A stretch of 32,989 bases of DNA from Pseudomonadota bacterium. Its GTDB lineage: Bacteria; Myxococcota_A; Polyangia; Polyangiales; Polyangiaceae. Made by a program: the position numbers and the translations under genes. Under the pieces are notes generated by a model that was given only the letters and a program-made list of their open reading frames with translations, had not been told where the DNA came from and did not search any database. The DNA lies in the NCBI GenBank assembly GCA_023431345.1, contig JAEYWK010000006.1, positions 1 to 32,989 on the forward strand. Reading direction: 5' to 3'. Within the stretch, counting starts at the first letter, position 1, and each line of letters starts with the position of its first letter. Positions 9,574 through 22,320 of this stretch are shown here, in pieces.

Positions 9574-10767
9574 GTGGTTCCGACGCTCGAGCTCACGGCG
9601 ATTCAGGTGCTTGGGGTGGCATGTCTCGGCTTGCTGATCGGGGCCGGCGTGAAGCGGCTCTTTCCGGTCTTGGGGCGGCTGAGCGTGCCTGGGTCCGTGC
9701 TCGGCGGGCTCGTATTTGCGGTGCTCACGCTGTTGCTTCGCGATCGCGTGGTGAACCTCAGGTTCGACTTGGTGCTGCGCGACGTCTTGATGATCGCCTT
9801 TTTTACTACCGTCGGCATGGGCGCGAGCCTGCGTCTGCTGAAGGTAGGTGGGCGGCGCGTGGTGGTGTTTCTCGGTGTCTCGGTGCTCGGCTTGCTCGCG
9901 CAGATCGGCTGGGGCGCTGGCGCCGCGAAGGCGTTCGGCTTGCCGTCGTTGTTCGGGGTGATCCCCGGCGCGGTTTCGCTCACCGGAGGGCCCGCGACGG
10001 CGCTGGCGTTCGGCCCCGTCTTCGAGAACGCGGGTGTTCAGGGCGCGACCGCGGTGGGCCTCGCCTCCGCCGTCTTCGGCATCGTGGTCAGCGGCTTGTT
10101 TGGCGGCTTCGTCGGGAGCTTCCTGGTGCGACGGCATCGCTTGCAGCCGGACCCTGACGAGCGCGCGTCGCTTCCGCCGATTCAGGTCGACGCGGGCGGC
10201 GACGAAAAGCACGGCAGCGTGCTCACCCACATCGTGTACGTCGGCATCGCGATGGCGCTCGGCTCGCTCGTCAGCCTGGCCTTCAAGTCTTGGGGTCTCA
10301 CGCTGCCTGCCTACATCGGAGCGATGCTGGTCGCGGGCGTCATCCGCAACCTCGATGATTGGCTGCAGTTCGCCGGCATTGGTCAAGACAAGATGGAGGG
10401 CATCGGCGAGGTAGCGCTCGAGCTCTTCATCGTGATGGCGCTGCTCACGCTCGAGCTGTGGCACCTCGCGTCGTTGGCGGTGCCGGTGCTGGTGATCTTG
10501 ATCGGGCAGGTGGTGCTCACCATCGGGCTGTCCTGGACGGTGCTCTTCTGGCTCATGGGTCGCAGCTACACGTCGGCCGTGATGGCGGGCGGCTACTGCG
10601 GCTTCATGCTCGGCACCACCGCCAACGCGATGGCCTGTATGAACGAGATCACGCGCAAGACGGGTCCTGCTCCGCAAGCGTTCTTCGCCGTGGGCATCGT
10701 CGGCGCGTTCCTGATCGACTTCATCAACGCGCTGCTCATCACTCAGGCCCTCAACCTGCTCGGCTGA
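9574..10767 (+). CDS. gltS: Sodium/glutamate symporter GltS
   Basis: An inner-membrane permease that takes up glutamate with Na+. The 397-residue sequence is a chain of about ten to twelve hydrophobic segments, with family regions SVPGSVLGGLVFAVL near residue 40, FFTTVGMGASL near 78, and the pore-like SLTGGPATALAFG segment near 135-147, where the better-studied enzymes have GGHGTA. The second half repeats the plan with GYCGFMLGTTANAMACM, and a C-terminal FFAVGIVGAFLIDFINALLI helix closes it. The start is GTG at 9574 with AGGGGG (9563-9568) five bases upstream. It converges on a small lipoprotein gene. Upstream DNA carries a G4-type tract and the recurring CCCTTCCTGTTGAAA element. Confidence 0.92.
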   Translation: MVPTLELTAIQVLGVACLGLLIGAGVKRLFPVLGRLSVPGSVLGGLVFAVLTLLLRDRVVNLRFDLVLRDVLMIAFFTTVGMGASLRLLKVGGRRVVVFLGVSVLGLLAQIGWGAGAAKAFGLPSLFGVIPGAVSLTGGPATALAFGPVFENAGVQGATAVGLASAVFGIVVSGLFGGFVGSFLVRRHRLQPDPDERASLPPIQVDAGGDEKHGSVLTHIVYVGIAMALGSLVSLAFKSWGLTLPAYIGAMLVAGVIRNLDDWLQFAGIGQDKMEGIGEVALELFIVMALLTLELWHLASLAVPVLVILIGQVVLTIGLSWTVLFWLMGRSYTSAVMAGGYCGFMLGTTANAMACMNEITRKTGPAPQAFFAVGIVGAFLIDFINALLITQALNLLG

Positions 10768-10838
10768 CCCGCAGCGACGCCGAGGGGAGGCTCTGGGCGA
10801 TACGCGAGCGGCGGCGCCGCGTGCTTCTGACGAGCGTC

Positions 10839-11279
10839 TTACGGCGTCTGCGAAGCGTCGCTCGCCATCGGGACGGCCGCGACCTCGGAGCTCGATGGCG
10901 AACGTTCGGCCGGCTTGACCTTGGCCAGTGTCTTCAACGACCCTTCGAGCAGCGCGCGCTCCTCGTCGTCGAGGGCGCTCGGGTCCGCGTTGAGGATGGT
11001 GCGCGAGTAGCCGAGCCACTGCGCGGCGTGCAGCGCGTCACCCAGCTTCAGGTAGTTGGCGCCTCGGTACAGACCAAAGCGCGCCCGCTCACGGGCCGAC
11101 GAGTCTGCCAGCCGCAGCTCCGTTTGCTCGAAGACCTCGGCCGCGTCGACGTAGCGTCCGTCGTCGTACAGATCCGCGGCCCGCGTGATGTAGTGCCCGC
11201 CGCACCCGCTCGCCAGCAGCAGCGCCGCCGCGAGGGGTAACCTCGCGTTGAGCCACGAACGGACGCTAGAGCTGCACAT
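10839..11279 (-). CDS. Small TPR-like lipoprotein
   Basis: The 146-residue product has an N-terminal hydrophobic segment and ASGC lipobox (Cys26), so it should sit in the envelope. The mature part begins with an alpha-helical TPR-like pair (DLYDDGRYVDAAEVFEQTE, then RARFGLYRGANYLKLGDA) and ends in a Ser/Pro/Ala-rich tail. The helical core resembles, segment by segment, the lipoprotein at 26867-27376 (LYEENQYERALAVWRVLET and ARYAYLRGMTDYRLGF), so the two appear to be paralogues. No Shine-Dalgarno is obvious before the ATG at 11279. The 71-bp gap to gltS contains the palindrome GCGGCGCCGC (10811-10820) without a T tract. Function unknown; a scaffold or assembly role would be typical of TPR lipoproteins but is inference. 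Confidence 0.75.
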   Translation of the reverse strand: MCSSSVRSWLNARLPLAAALLLASGCGGHYITRAADLYDDGRYVDAAEVFEQTELRLADSSARERARFGLYRGANYLKLGDALHAAQWLGYSRTILNADPSALDDEERALLEGSLKTLAKVKPAERSPSSSEVAAVPMASDASQTP

Positions 11280-11555
11280 TTATTCATAACGGTACACCGT
11301 CATCGGGGCGTCGGCTCGCGTCATCTAGCCTGCGCTCGCAACGTTCGTAGCAGCTGCGCCTACCTCGGCCGCACTGGCTTGCCAAAGCGTGCCGAGCCGC
11401 TGACACACTTCTGCCGCGGCTTGGTCAGGGAAATCAAAGGGGAATTGCCAGTTGGCACACTTCGGTGGCACTATGCGGGCGCTTGACGTGGGCGGTTGGG
11501 GCGTACCTGCCTACCCCTCGTCGTAACGACTTGACTGCCTTTGAGGAGGACTGAG
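11280..11555. promoter_or_regulatory. 276-bp divergent regulatory region with TGGCA elements
   Basis: No gene is visible. TGCCA-GT-TGGCA (11446-11457) is an inverted repeat, and TGGCAC occurs at 11453-11458 and again at 11466-11471, 13 bp apart. TGGCAC resembles the -24 half of a sigma-54 promoter, but neither copy has TTGC at the -12 position, so I treat them as possible protein-binding sites. A TTGACG at 11483-11488 has no good -10 partner. Confidence 0.3.
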
Positions 11556-12443
11556 ATGCGTAAGGTTATCGGTTCATCGCTGGTGCTCGGACTGAGTGTT
11601 TGGTCTCAAGGCGTGTGGGCCGCCGAGGGCGACCCAGCCCCGGCCGACTCCGTGAGCGCTGCCGAAGCGTCGAGCGACGTCGCCGCCGCGCCCGGCGCCG
11701 ACGAGCCGAACGCCGACGACGCCGCCACGGCTCCCGACAAGGACTCAGCGCTGATCGCCGACGCCGAGCAGGGCAGCTCGCCGGTGGAGCTACCGGGCAA
11801 GACGTACCTGTTCGTGGGCGCACGCTACCGCGCGATCATCCTCCCCAAGTTCATGATGAACCTGTTTGGCGACGGCGGCCAAACCCTGGTCGTCCACGGC
11901 TTCGGTCCCGAGCTCGCCATTCGCAAGAACGCCTTCGAGTACAACCTCTCGATCTGGTACGCGGGCTACGGCATGGACGACACGCCCTTCAGAGCGAAGG
12001 ACGACGGTGTTCATGCCTGGGAGCTCGTGAGCAGCGACCTCAAGTCGATCTACCTCACCGCAGACTTTCTCTGGAGTCAGGACTTCACGCCCGAGTTTGC
12101 GCTCAACTACGGTCTCGGCGGCGGCTTCGGCATCATCTTCGGTGACCTTTCCCGCGTGCAGGCCCAGCCTGGGACCGGCGCCTTCGACGACAACACGGGC
12201 GAGGGCTACGTTCGCTGCACCGCCAAGGGCTCGAACCCCTACTGCGACGACAGTAACGACCACTACGGCGACTACAAAGAGAAGAGCTGGACCGACGGCG
12301 GGTCGAAGCCGATCTTGTTCCCTTGGTTCGTGCTGCAGACGGGGCTGCGCTACAAGCCGCACCGAAACTTCGCCGCGCGCCTGGACGCGGGCTTCGGCAC
12401 GAGCGGCTTCTTCGTAGGCATCGGCGCCGACTACGGCTTGTGA
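11556..12443 (+). CDS. Exported, probably outer-membrane beta-barrel protein
   Basis: The ATG at 11556 was chosen over an upstream TTG (11541) because GAGGAGGA (11543-11550) sits 5 bases before it. The 295-residue protein has a signal peptide (MRKVIGSSLVLGLSVWSQGVWA, cleavage near AEGDP), then an Ala/Asp/Pro-rich low-complexity region to about residue 75. The remaining part has alternating aromatic and glycine-rich strands (TYLFVGARYRAIILPKF, FEYNLSIWYAGYG, FALNYGLGGGFGIIFGDL, NFAARLDAGFGTSGFFVGIGADYGL) as in outer-membrane barrels. Two Cys (CTAKGSNPYC) flank a loop with several Asp. Its TGA abuts the GTG of the kinase/sigma-54 fusion gene, so translation of the two is likely coupled. The family is not recognised. 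Confidence 0.8.
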   Translation: MRKVIGSSLVLGLSVWSQGVWAAEGDPAPADSVSAAEASSDVAAAPGADEPNADDAATAPDKDSALIADAEQGSSPVELPGKTYLFVGARYRAIILPKFMMNLFGDGGQTLVVHGFGPELAIRKNAFEYNLSIWYAGYGMDDTPFRAKDDGVHAWELVSSDLKSIYLTADFLWSQDFTPEFALNYGLGGGFGIIFGDLSRVQAQPGTGAFDDNTGEGYVRCTAKGSNPYCDDSNDHYGDYKEKSWTDGGSKPILFPWFVLQTGLRYKPHRNFAARLDAGFGTSGFFVGIGADYGL

Positions 12444-16901
<4,458 letters not shown>

Positions 16902-16923
16902 CCGTAGCGGCTCGCGAGAGGGA

Positions 16924-16936
16924 TGAACAGGAAGGG
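16924..16936 (+). repeat. Recurring AACAGGAAGGG element, copy 2
   Basis: TGAACAGGAAGGG, 23 bases after the fusion-regulator stop, followed by a purine tract (GTGGGAGGGGGGAAG). It differs at one position from the TCAACAGGAAGGG core of the copies at 9526-9538 and 22285-22299. Confidence 0.5.
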
Positions 16937-16953
16937 TGGGAGGGGGGAAGCGC

Positions 16954-16983
16954 AAAAGTTTGCCGCGGTCGCGGCAAACTTTT
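16954..16983. terminator. Bidirectional intrinsic terminator
   Basis: A perfect 14-bp inverted repeat, AAAAGTTTGCCGCG (16954-16967) and CGCGGCAAACTTTT (16970-16983), with a 2-nt centre. The arms end in A4 and T4, so a transcript from either side forms a GC-rich stem followed by U residues. It separates two convergent sigma-54 activator genes. The surrounding 175 bp hold no gene. Confidence 0.8.
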
Positions 16984-17049
16984 CGAGGGGGTTCGAGGGG
17001 GCGGGTCGCTAGCTCACCAGCCGGCGACCTGCGACCTTCCAAGCTTCCC

Positions 17050-17062
17050 CCCTTGCTGTTGA
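17050..17062 (-). repeat. Recurring AACAGGAAGGG element, copy 3
   Basis: Read on the minus strand it is TCAACAGCAAGGG followed by GGGAAGC, 14 bases after the stop of the FHA regulator. It has one mismatch to the core of the other copies. Confidence 0.4.
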
Positions 17063-17076
17063 CCCGCTCGAGGTCG

Positions 17077-19029
17077 TCAAATGCCGAGGGATTTGAGCTT
17101 TTTGTGCAGGCCTTCGCGGGTGATGCCGAGGGCTTTGGCGGTGGCGGTCTTGTTGTTGCCGTGGGCGGCGAGGGCTCGCTGGAGGATGCGGATCTCGACG
17201 CGGTCCATCATCTCGCGCAGCGTGCCGCCTTCAGCGTCGTCGCTCGCGTCGGGCGGGCCGGCGGCGGGCGGCGGGAGCGACGCGCCGGGCTCGTGCTTGC
17301 GCAGCCGCGGGCTCAGCAGCTCCGGCGTGATCAAGGGCTCGTCATCGGCGTGGATCATCGCGCGCTGCACTTCATTTTCGAGCTCGCGCACGTTGCCGGG
17401 CCAGGCGTAGGCCGAAAGCAGCTCCAGCGCGGGCGGCGTGAAGCCCGTGATCGCGCGCCCGAGCTCGCGCGCGTAGCGCTCGACGAAATGCGCGGCCAGC
17501 AGCGGCACGTCTTCACGGCGCTCACGCAGCGGCGGCACGCGCAGCGGAAAGACCTTCAAGCGATAGTACAGGTCTTCGCGGAAGCGGCCCTCGGCGACCT
17601 CCTTCTCCAGCGTGCGGTTCGTCGCCGCCACGATGCGCACGTTCACGCGCCGCGCCGCGCTCGCGCCGATGGGGCGGATTTCGCCGTCTTGCAAGACGCG
17701 CAGCAGCTTGGCCTGCAAGCTGAGCGGCATCTCCCCGACCTCGTCCAAGAACAACGTGCCGCCGTCGGCGACCTCGAACAAACCCTTCTTGTCGTCGCTC
17801 GCGCCCGTGAAGGCGCCGCGCTTGTGCCCGAACAGCTCGCTCTCCAGCAAATTCTCGGGGAAGGCCGCGCAGTTCTGGGCCACGAACAGCTTGTCACGCC
17901 GGCTCGAGCGATGGTGAATCGCGGAGGCGAACAGCTCCTTGCCGACGCCCGTTTCACCCTCGATCAGCACCGTGACGCGGGTGTCGACGACCTTGCTCAG
18001 CTGCTCCAGCACCTGCGCGATGCGCCGGCTCTGCCCGATGATGGACAGGCCTCCCGCGCGCGACCGCTCGCGACCGCGCAAGAACTGGTTCTCCTTGCGC
18101 AGCTGCTCCTCGGCCAGGCTGAGCCGGTGGATCAAGCGCGCGTTCGCGACCGCCAGTGACGCGCCGCGCGCGAGCACCCCCAGCGCTTCCACGTCGCGGC
18201 GATCGAACATCGCCGGCGCGTCGCGGTTGTCGATCTGGAGCACCCCCAGGATGTCGTCGCCCTTCCACAGCGGCACACCGATGGTGCTGCGGATGTTCGC
18301 GCCGAGCAGCGACTCGGAGCCGAGCGCCTCGCGGGGCGCGTCCGCCGCCAGCACCGCCGCGCGCCCCTCCACGACCCGGCGCGCCACGCTGCGAGTCAGC
18401 GCTACCGGCCCTGTCGGAGCCACCGGCGCGCCGTCGGGGCCGCGCACGCGCGTGACCATCGGGACCAGCGCCCCCTCTCTCGGCTGAGCATCGTCGAGCA
18501 GCGCGACGGTCGCGTGAGTCGCGCGCGGGGCGAGCCCGAGCGCCGCCTCGGCCACGGCCGCCGTCACCGCCTCCAGCGACTCCGCCGCGCCCAAGGCCGC
18601 CAAAACGGCGCTCCAGATCGCCGGCTCCAGCGTCTGCGGCGCCGCGCTCAGCTCCTGCAAGCAGCGCGTCGCCACCACTTCGGGCGCCGCCGCTTCGTCG
18701 CCGAGCGTGATGCGAAGCCGTAGCGGCTCGTCGCCGTCGCCATCCAGCTCCAGCACGTCGCCGGACTGAAGCGGCTGCGGCCCCTGACCGACGCCGAGCT
18801 CGAGGTGCGCGTCGCCGCGCACGAGCGCGCTGCCACGCGCCGTGCCTTCGTCCTCGATCACGAAGCCGTCGCGCGACGCGTCGACGCGCACCGGGTGCCC
18901 AGACAGCTGCGCCCCGGAGAGACGTAAATCACACTCCGGGGCGCGACCGATACGCACGACGTCGGCGTCCGACTCGAAGATCCGACCGGCTTCGTCGCCG
19001 TTCAAGATCTCGACACGGACGCGCGACAT
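17077..19029 (-). CDS. FHA - GAF - sigma-54 activator - Fis HTH transcription regulator
   Basis: An enhancer-binding protein of 650 residues. Residues 1-110 form an FHA domain, with the diagnostic IGRAPECDLRLS (Gly28, Arg29) and SGH (43-45), so it should bind a phosphothreonine peptide. Residues ~140-310 are GAF-like, ending STIGVPLWKGDDILGVLQIDN. A short helical linker leads to the AAA+ domain with GETGVGKE (358-365), GAFTGA (405-410), FLDEVGEMP and FREDLYYRL. The C-terminus carries a Fis HTH (NNKTATAKALGITREGLHKKLKSLGI region). This FHA/GAF/sigma-54 layout is known from myxobacteria, where such proteins replace two-component receivers. It converges on the kinase-containing sigma-54 regulator across a bidirectional terminator. 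The ATG at 19029 gives an N-terminus directly at the first FHA strand. Confidence 0.94.
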   Translation of the reverse strand: MSRVRVEILNGDEAGRIFESDADVVRIGRAPECDLRLSGAQLSGHPVRVDASRDGFVIEDEGTARGSALVRGDAHLELGVGQGPQPLQSGDVLELDGDGDEPLRLRITLGDEAAAPEVVATRCLQELSAAPQTLEPAIWSAVLAALGAAESLEAVTAAVAEAALGLAPRATHATVALLDDAQPREGALVPMVTRVRGPDGAPVAPTGPVALTRSVARRVVEGRAAVLAADAPREALGSESLLGANIRSTIGVPLWKGDDILGVLQIDNRDAPAMFDRRDVEALGVLARGASLAVANARLIHRLSLAEEQLRKENQFLRGRERSRAGGLSIIGQSRRIAQVLEQLSKVVDTRVTVLIEGETGVGKELFASAIHHRSSRRDKLFVAQNCAAFPENLLESELFGHKRGAFTGASDDKKGLFEVADGGTLFLDEVGEMPLSLQAKLLRVLQDGEIRPIGASAARRVNVRIVAATNRTLEKEVAEGRFREDLYYRLKVFPLRVPPLRERREDVPLLAAHFVERYARELGRAITGFTPPALELLSAYAWPGNVRELENEVQRAMIHADDEPLITPELLSPRLRKHEPGASLPPPAAGPPDASDDAEGGTLREMMDRVEIRILQRALAAHGNNKTATAKALGITREGLHKKLKSLGI

Positions 19030-19071
19030 CGTGATCTTCGCCGTGGATCTTCGCCGAGCTCGCGACGGCGC

Positions 19072-20826
19072 TCAGTTACCGCGAGCGTCGATGCGGTACA
19101 TCACCTGCTTGAGCGGCGCGTCACCCGCCGCCTTGTCGCGATCGGGGGACTTGGCGTTCTTGGTGATGATGGCGTTCAGCTTCTCACTGACGCCCTTGTC
19201 GCCCTTCGGCGTCAGGTGGTCGATGGCCTGCGCCGCCACGAAGCGCAGCGCGGCGTTGCTGATACCGTCGATCGCCTTCACCAGCTCGTCACGTTCGGCG
19301 TCGCTGCCCAAGATAGCCACCATGTAGCCGGCCTTCACGCCCGCGAACTGGTTGGCTTGCTCTTGGTTCTCGCCCTTCTGAATGTTGGCGACGTAACAGG
19401 CGGCGCGATCGCCGCACGCCTTGAGCTGGGCTTCGACCAGCTTGTACAGCTTCTTTTCGATGTCTTCGCTGCCGTAGCGATCGACGGCGGCCTTCACCGT
19501 CGCCAGCTGATCGGGCTTGGCGAGCTTGAGCGCCGTCTGCGTGACGCGCGCCTGGAACATCTTCAGATCTTCGGCGCTGCCCTTGGTCTTCGCGGCGCGA
19601 TCGAGCAGCCACTCGACCATCGACGGATCGTAGAACTGACCCGAGGCTTCGGTCAGCGCCTCGAGCGCCCCGCCGCCGGGCGGGATCTCGGCGTCGAGCG
19701 ACAACGACTCGAACGCGGTCTTGAACGCCGCCTTCGACTCCGCTGTCGCCGGCACCTTGGTGAGCTCCCGCGCGATCACGGCTTTGGTGGCGTTGTCTTT
19801 CTCGACGCCGAGCGCGGCGACGAGCGGCGCCGTCGCGTCGGCGCGACCCGTCGTGCCGAGCACGAGCGCAGCCGTGGCCACGTACGGCGTGCCTTGCGCG
19901 TCCTTGCCGGTGATCTCTTTGATGCGGCGCATCGCGAAGCCCACGAGCTTGTCGTCTTTGCCTGCGATGAGCTTGCTGGCCGCGTCGACCGTGGGCTTGC
20001 CGAGCTTGACGAGCGCCAGCAGCGCCGTGGGCTGAATGTCGGCCTTGTTCGGATCGAGCATGACCTTCATCAGCGGCTCCACCGCCTGCGGATCACCGAT
20101 GATGCCGAGCAGCTGCGCCGCCGTCGCCTGCCAGAACTGCTGATCGCGGAAGGGATCGATCGCGCTCTTGTCCTTGCCGGGGGGGACGATTTCGGCGTCG
20201 AGCCGCGCGATCAGCGGACCCACCCACGCCTTGCTCGGCATGTCGAGCATGGACTGGCTGAAGTCCTTGTAGGTCACGCCGCCGAGCATCGTGCTGGCGC
20301 GCAGCTTGGTGAAGGCCTCCACGAACGGCACTGCCAGCGACTCCAGCTTCATGTCGCCGGTCGCCTTGGCGGCCCACTTCACGTCGCTCTCGTCTTTCGC
20401 GGTCGCGGGGCGCTTCGCGAACTCCTCGAACGCCTTCTTGAGCGCCGGCTCCGTGCGCTTGTCACGGTAAGAAGCGAGCAGCTTGATCAGCGAGACGCGC
20501 GTCTTCGAGTCGAGCGTGTCGTAGTCGGACACGTAGGTCTTGGTCAGGGGCTCGACCGTCTTGTTGATCAAGTCTTGAACGCCCTGCGCCTTGATGTCGT
20601 TGCCGTTCTTGGTGACGGCGTCCTCGAAGAACTGCTCGAGGCGCTTGACGGCGCGCGCCTTCCAGGCGGTGTCGTTCAGCTTCCCCGTCCAGTACTCGGG
20701 TTGACTCTCGTCTTGGCAGCCGACGAGGGCGGAGGAGAGAACGATGGTGCCGGCCGTGGTGGTGGCGGCGGTGCTCATGAGAAGCGAGCCAAGGAGCGAC
20801 ACGACGGTACGCGAGGAGCGCAGCAT
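19072..20826 (-). CDS. HEAT-repeat-like lipoprotein
   Basis: Start ATG 20826 was preferred to the open frame from 20982 because GGGAGGAAT precedes it closely and a signal peptide begins there. The 584-residue product has a long hydrophobic leader and lipobox LVGC (34-37), then a mature part of repeated helical pairs, for example RDKRTEPALKKAFEEFAK, GDPQAVEPLMKVMLD, TALLALVKLGKPTVDAASKL and GRADATAPLVAALG. Segments with a conserved Pro/Leu every 30-40 residues fit HEAT-like repeats, which usually mediate protein binding. Two Cys (ACGDRAACY) occur near residue 480. No enzymatic motif is seen. It probably faces the periplasm or the inner leaflet of the outer membrane. The gene ends 42 bp upstream of the FHA regulator start on the same strand, so they could share a transcript. 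Confidence 0.85.
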   Translation of the reverse strand: MLRSSRTVVSLLGSLLMSTAATTTAGTIVLSSALVGCQDESQPEYWTGKLNDTAWKARAVKRLEQFFEDAVTKNGNDIKAQGVQDLINKTVEPLTKTYVSDYDTLDSKTRVSLIKLLASYRDKRTEPALKKAFEEFAKRPATAKDESDVKWAAKATGDMKLESLAVPFVEAFTKLRASTMLGGVTYKDFSQSMLDMPSKAWVGPLIARLDAEIVPPGKDKSAIDPFRDQQFWQATAAQLLGIIGDPQAVEPLMKVMLDPNKADIQPTALLALVKLGKPTVDAASKLIAGKDDKLVGFAMRRIKEITGKDAQGTPYVATAALVLGTTGRADATAPLVAALGVEKDNATKAVIARELTKVPATAESKAAFKTAFESLSLDAEIPPGGGALEALTEASGQFYDPSMVEWLLDRAAKTKGSAEDLKMFQARVTQTALKLAKPDQLATVKAAVDRYGSEDIEKKLYKLVEAQLKACGDRAACYVANIQKGENQEQANQFAGVKAGYMVAILGSDAERDELVKAIDGISNAALRFVAAQAIDHLTPKGDKGVSEKLNAIITKNAKSPDRDKAAGDAPLKQVMYRIDARGN

Positions 20827-20931
20827 GGAAATTCCTCCCGAGACGGATAGGCGGATGGACAGCAAAGACCCTGGCAAACCGAGGCCGCGCGTCAGAAAGC
20901 GGCGCAAAATCCCCGGGTTGTCGTGCGTGGG

Positions 20932-20961
20932 ACGGTACGCCGGCAACCTTCGAGATGTCAA
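20932..20961 (-). promoter_or_regulatory. Candidate promoter for HEAT-like lipoprotein gene
   Basis: On the minus strand TTGACA (20961-20956), an 18-bp spacer, and TACCGT (20937-20932) lie about 105 bp upstream of the start. The -10 is a weak match. Confidence 0.3.
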
Positions 20962-21040
20962 CGAAGGCTGGAACAGCCACACTGTAGGGCCGCGTAAGTA
21001 ACGCGATGCGTCAATGAGTCGCGCTGCGCCGACCTGGACG

Positions 21041-22219
21041 TCAGCCGATGATCATCGCCTCCGAAACCGCGGTGCCCAGCTTGAAACGTCGATGCGCCCA
21101 GGCACCCAACGGCTCGGGCGTCTCGCCCGTGACGATGGCGCGCGCGAGTCGCAGACCGACGGCCGGCGCCATCATGAAGCCGTGACCCATGAAGCCGCTC
21201 GCCAGGAAGAAGCCGGGCGCCTCGTCCACTGGCCCCACGATCGGCGCGTGGTCGGGTGAAAGGTCATATAAGCCGGCCCACTGGCGCTGGATCTTCAATG
21301 ACGCGAGGCTCGGGCACGCTTTCATCAGCGCGCGCGCGTACAGCGCCAGGAAGCGCACCGACGACGCCTGACTCGTGCCGTCGGGGGTCTTCGCGTCGCC
21401 GATGCCGCCGACGATCTCGCCGCGCGTCGACTGCGAGAAGTACAAGCCTGAACCTAGCTCCGCGACGAGCGGTCCCAAGAACGGCTTGAGCGGCTCGCTC
21501 GCGCAAATCTCGTGACGATGCGGCTTCGTCGGTAGGTCGACGCCGATGCTCGCCGAAAGCTCGGGGCTCAGCGCGCCGCAGGCGTTCACGACGATGGGTG
21601 CCTTCACCCTGCCGCGCGAGGTCACGACCCCCGCGACCTTGCCCCCCGCGAGCTCCACCGCGCTGACCCGGCAGAACGTGTGGATGTCGACGCCGAGCGC
21701 GCGGGCTCCCTCCGCGTAGCCCCACACGAAAGGCCAGGGGAACACCACCGCGTCGTCGGCGTTGTAGCTCGCGGCGAGAACCCCGCGCGGCTCGAGCTGA
21801 GGCACGATGCGGCGCGCGCGCGCGGCGTCGATCAGCTCCGTCTTCAAGCCTAGCGACCGCTGCAGCTTCACGCTCGTCGCGAGCTCGGCGGCGCGCTGCT
21901 CGTCGCGCGCCAAGAACAAATAGCCGCCCTGGCGAAACCAGGTGTTGATGCGGTGCTCGTGCGCAAACTCCTTGCAGCGCTCGAGGCTCTCTTGCATCAG
22001 CCGCACGTTGGCTTCGCTCGACCACTGCGCGCGCACCCCGCCGCCGTTGCGCCCGCTCGCTCCGCCACACAAATACCCCTCGTCGAGCACCAGCACGCGG
22101 CGCTGGCCGTAGTCTTTGGCCAAGTGATACGCCGTCGCGAGCCCCATGATGCCGGCCCCGACGACGACGATGTCCGCCGCCTCCGGCAACGGTCGCAAAG
22201 AGCCAGCAGCCGTGCGCAC
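21041..22219 (-). CDS. FAD-dependent amine oxidoreductase (DAO family, sarcosine oxidase beta-like)
   Basis: Residues 16-26 show the dinucleotide-binding strand and GAGIMG motif (DIVVVGAGIMG), followed by GGASGRNGGGVRAQW, the segment next to the flavin in sarcosine/glycine oxidase relatives. Later conserved features are VVNACGALSP, the PHRHEICASEP strand, SQSTRGEIVGGIGD, and the C-terminal FAD-contact segment GFFLASGFMGHGFMMAPAVG. The 392 residues fit monomeric sarcosine oxidase or the beta subunit of heterotetrameric forms. The other subunits (alpha, gamma, delta) are absent here, so it may act alone on a secondary amine or D-amino acid; substrate cannot be told. The start is GTG 22219 with AGG about 10 bases upstream. 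It follows the phosphatase gene on the same strand after 101 bp. Confidence 0.88.
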   Translation of the reverse strand: MRTAAGSLRPLPEAADIVVVGAGIMGLATAYHLAKDYGQRRVLVLDEGYLCGGASGRNGGGVRAQWSSEANVRLMQESLERCKEFAHEHRINTWFRQGGYLFLARDEQRAAELATSVKLQRSLGLKTELIDAARARRIVPQLEPRGVLAASYNADDAVVFPWPFVWGYAEGARALGVDIHTFCRVSAVELAGGKVAGVVTSRGRVKAPIVVNACGALSPELSASIGVDLPTKPHRHEICASEPLKPFLGPLVAELGSGLYFSQSTRGEIVGGIGDAKTPDGTSQASSVRFLALYARALMKACPSLASLKIQRQWAGLYDLSPDHAPIVGPVDEAPGFFLASGFMGHGFMMAPAVGLRLARAIVTGETPEPLGAWAHRRFKLGTAVSEAMIIG

Positions 22220-22284
22220 CCCGCAAGCCTAATCCATCGTCATCTCAGCTGGGCGCCCGCCCCTCTCGAGCTTCTACCCTTCTG

Positions 22285-22299
22285 CCCTTCCTGTTGAAA
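22285..22299 (-). repeat. Recurring AACAGGAAGGG element, copy 4
   Basis: CCCTTCCTGTTGAAA on the plus strand, identical over 15 bp to 9524-9538. Read on the minus strand it is TTTCAACAGGAAGGG, 21 bases after the phosphatase stop, followed by CAGAAGGGTAGAAG. Confidence 0.6.
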
Positions 22300-22320
22300 T
22301 TCTGGGCCCGCTCCCCGCTG

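Noticed and set aside
9547..11019. 490-codon minus-strand open frame opposite gltS
   Set aside because: Arg/His/Glu-rich and hydrophilic, opposite a membrane permease; a typical mirror frame.
11453..11486. Sigma-54 (-24/-12) promoter at TGGCAC
   Set aside because: Neither TGGCAC copy has TTGC at the proper spacing.
19216..20850. 544-codon plus-strand open frame opposite the HEAT-like lipoprotein
   Set aside because: No domain or leader, and its composition is the complement of the lipoprotein gene.
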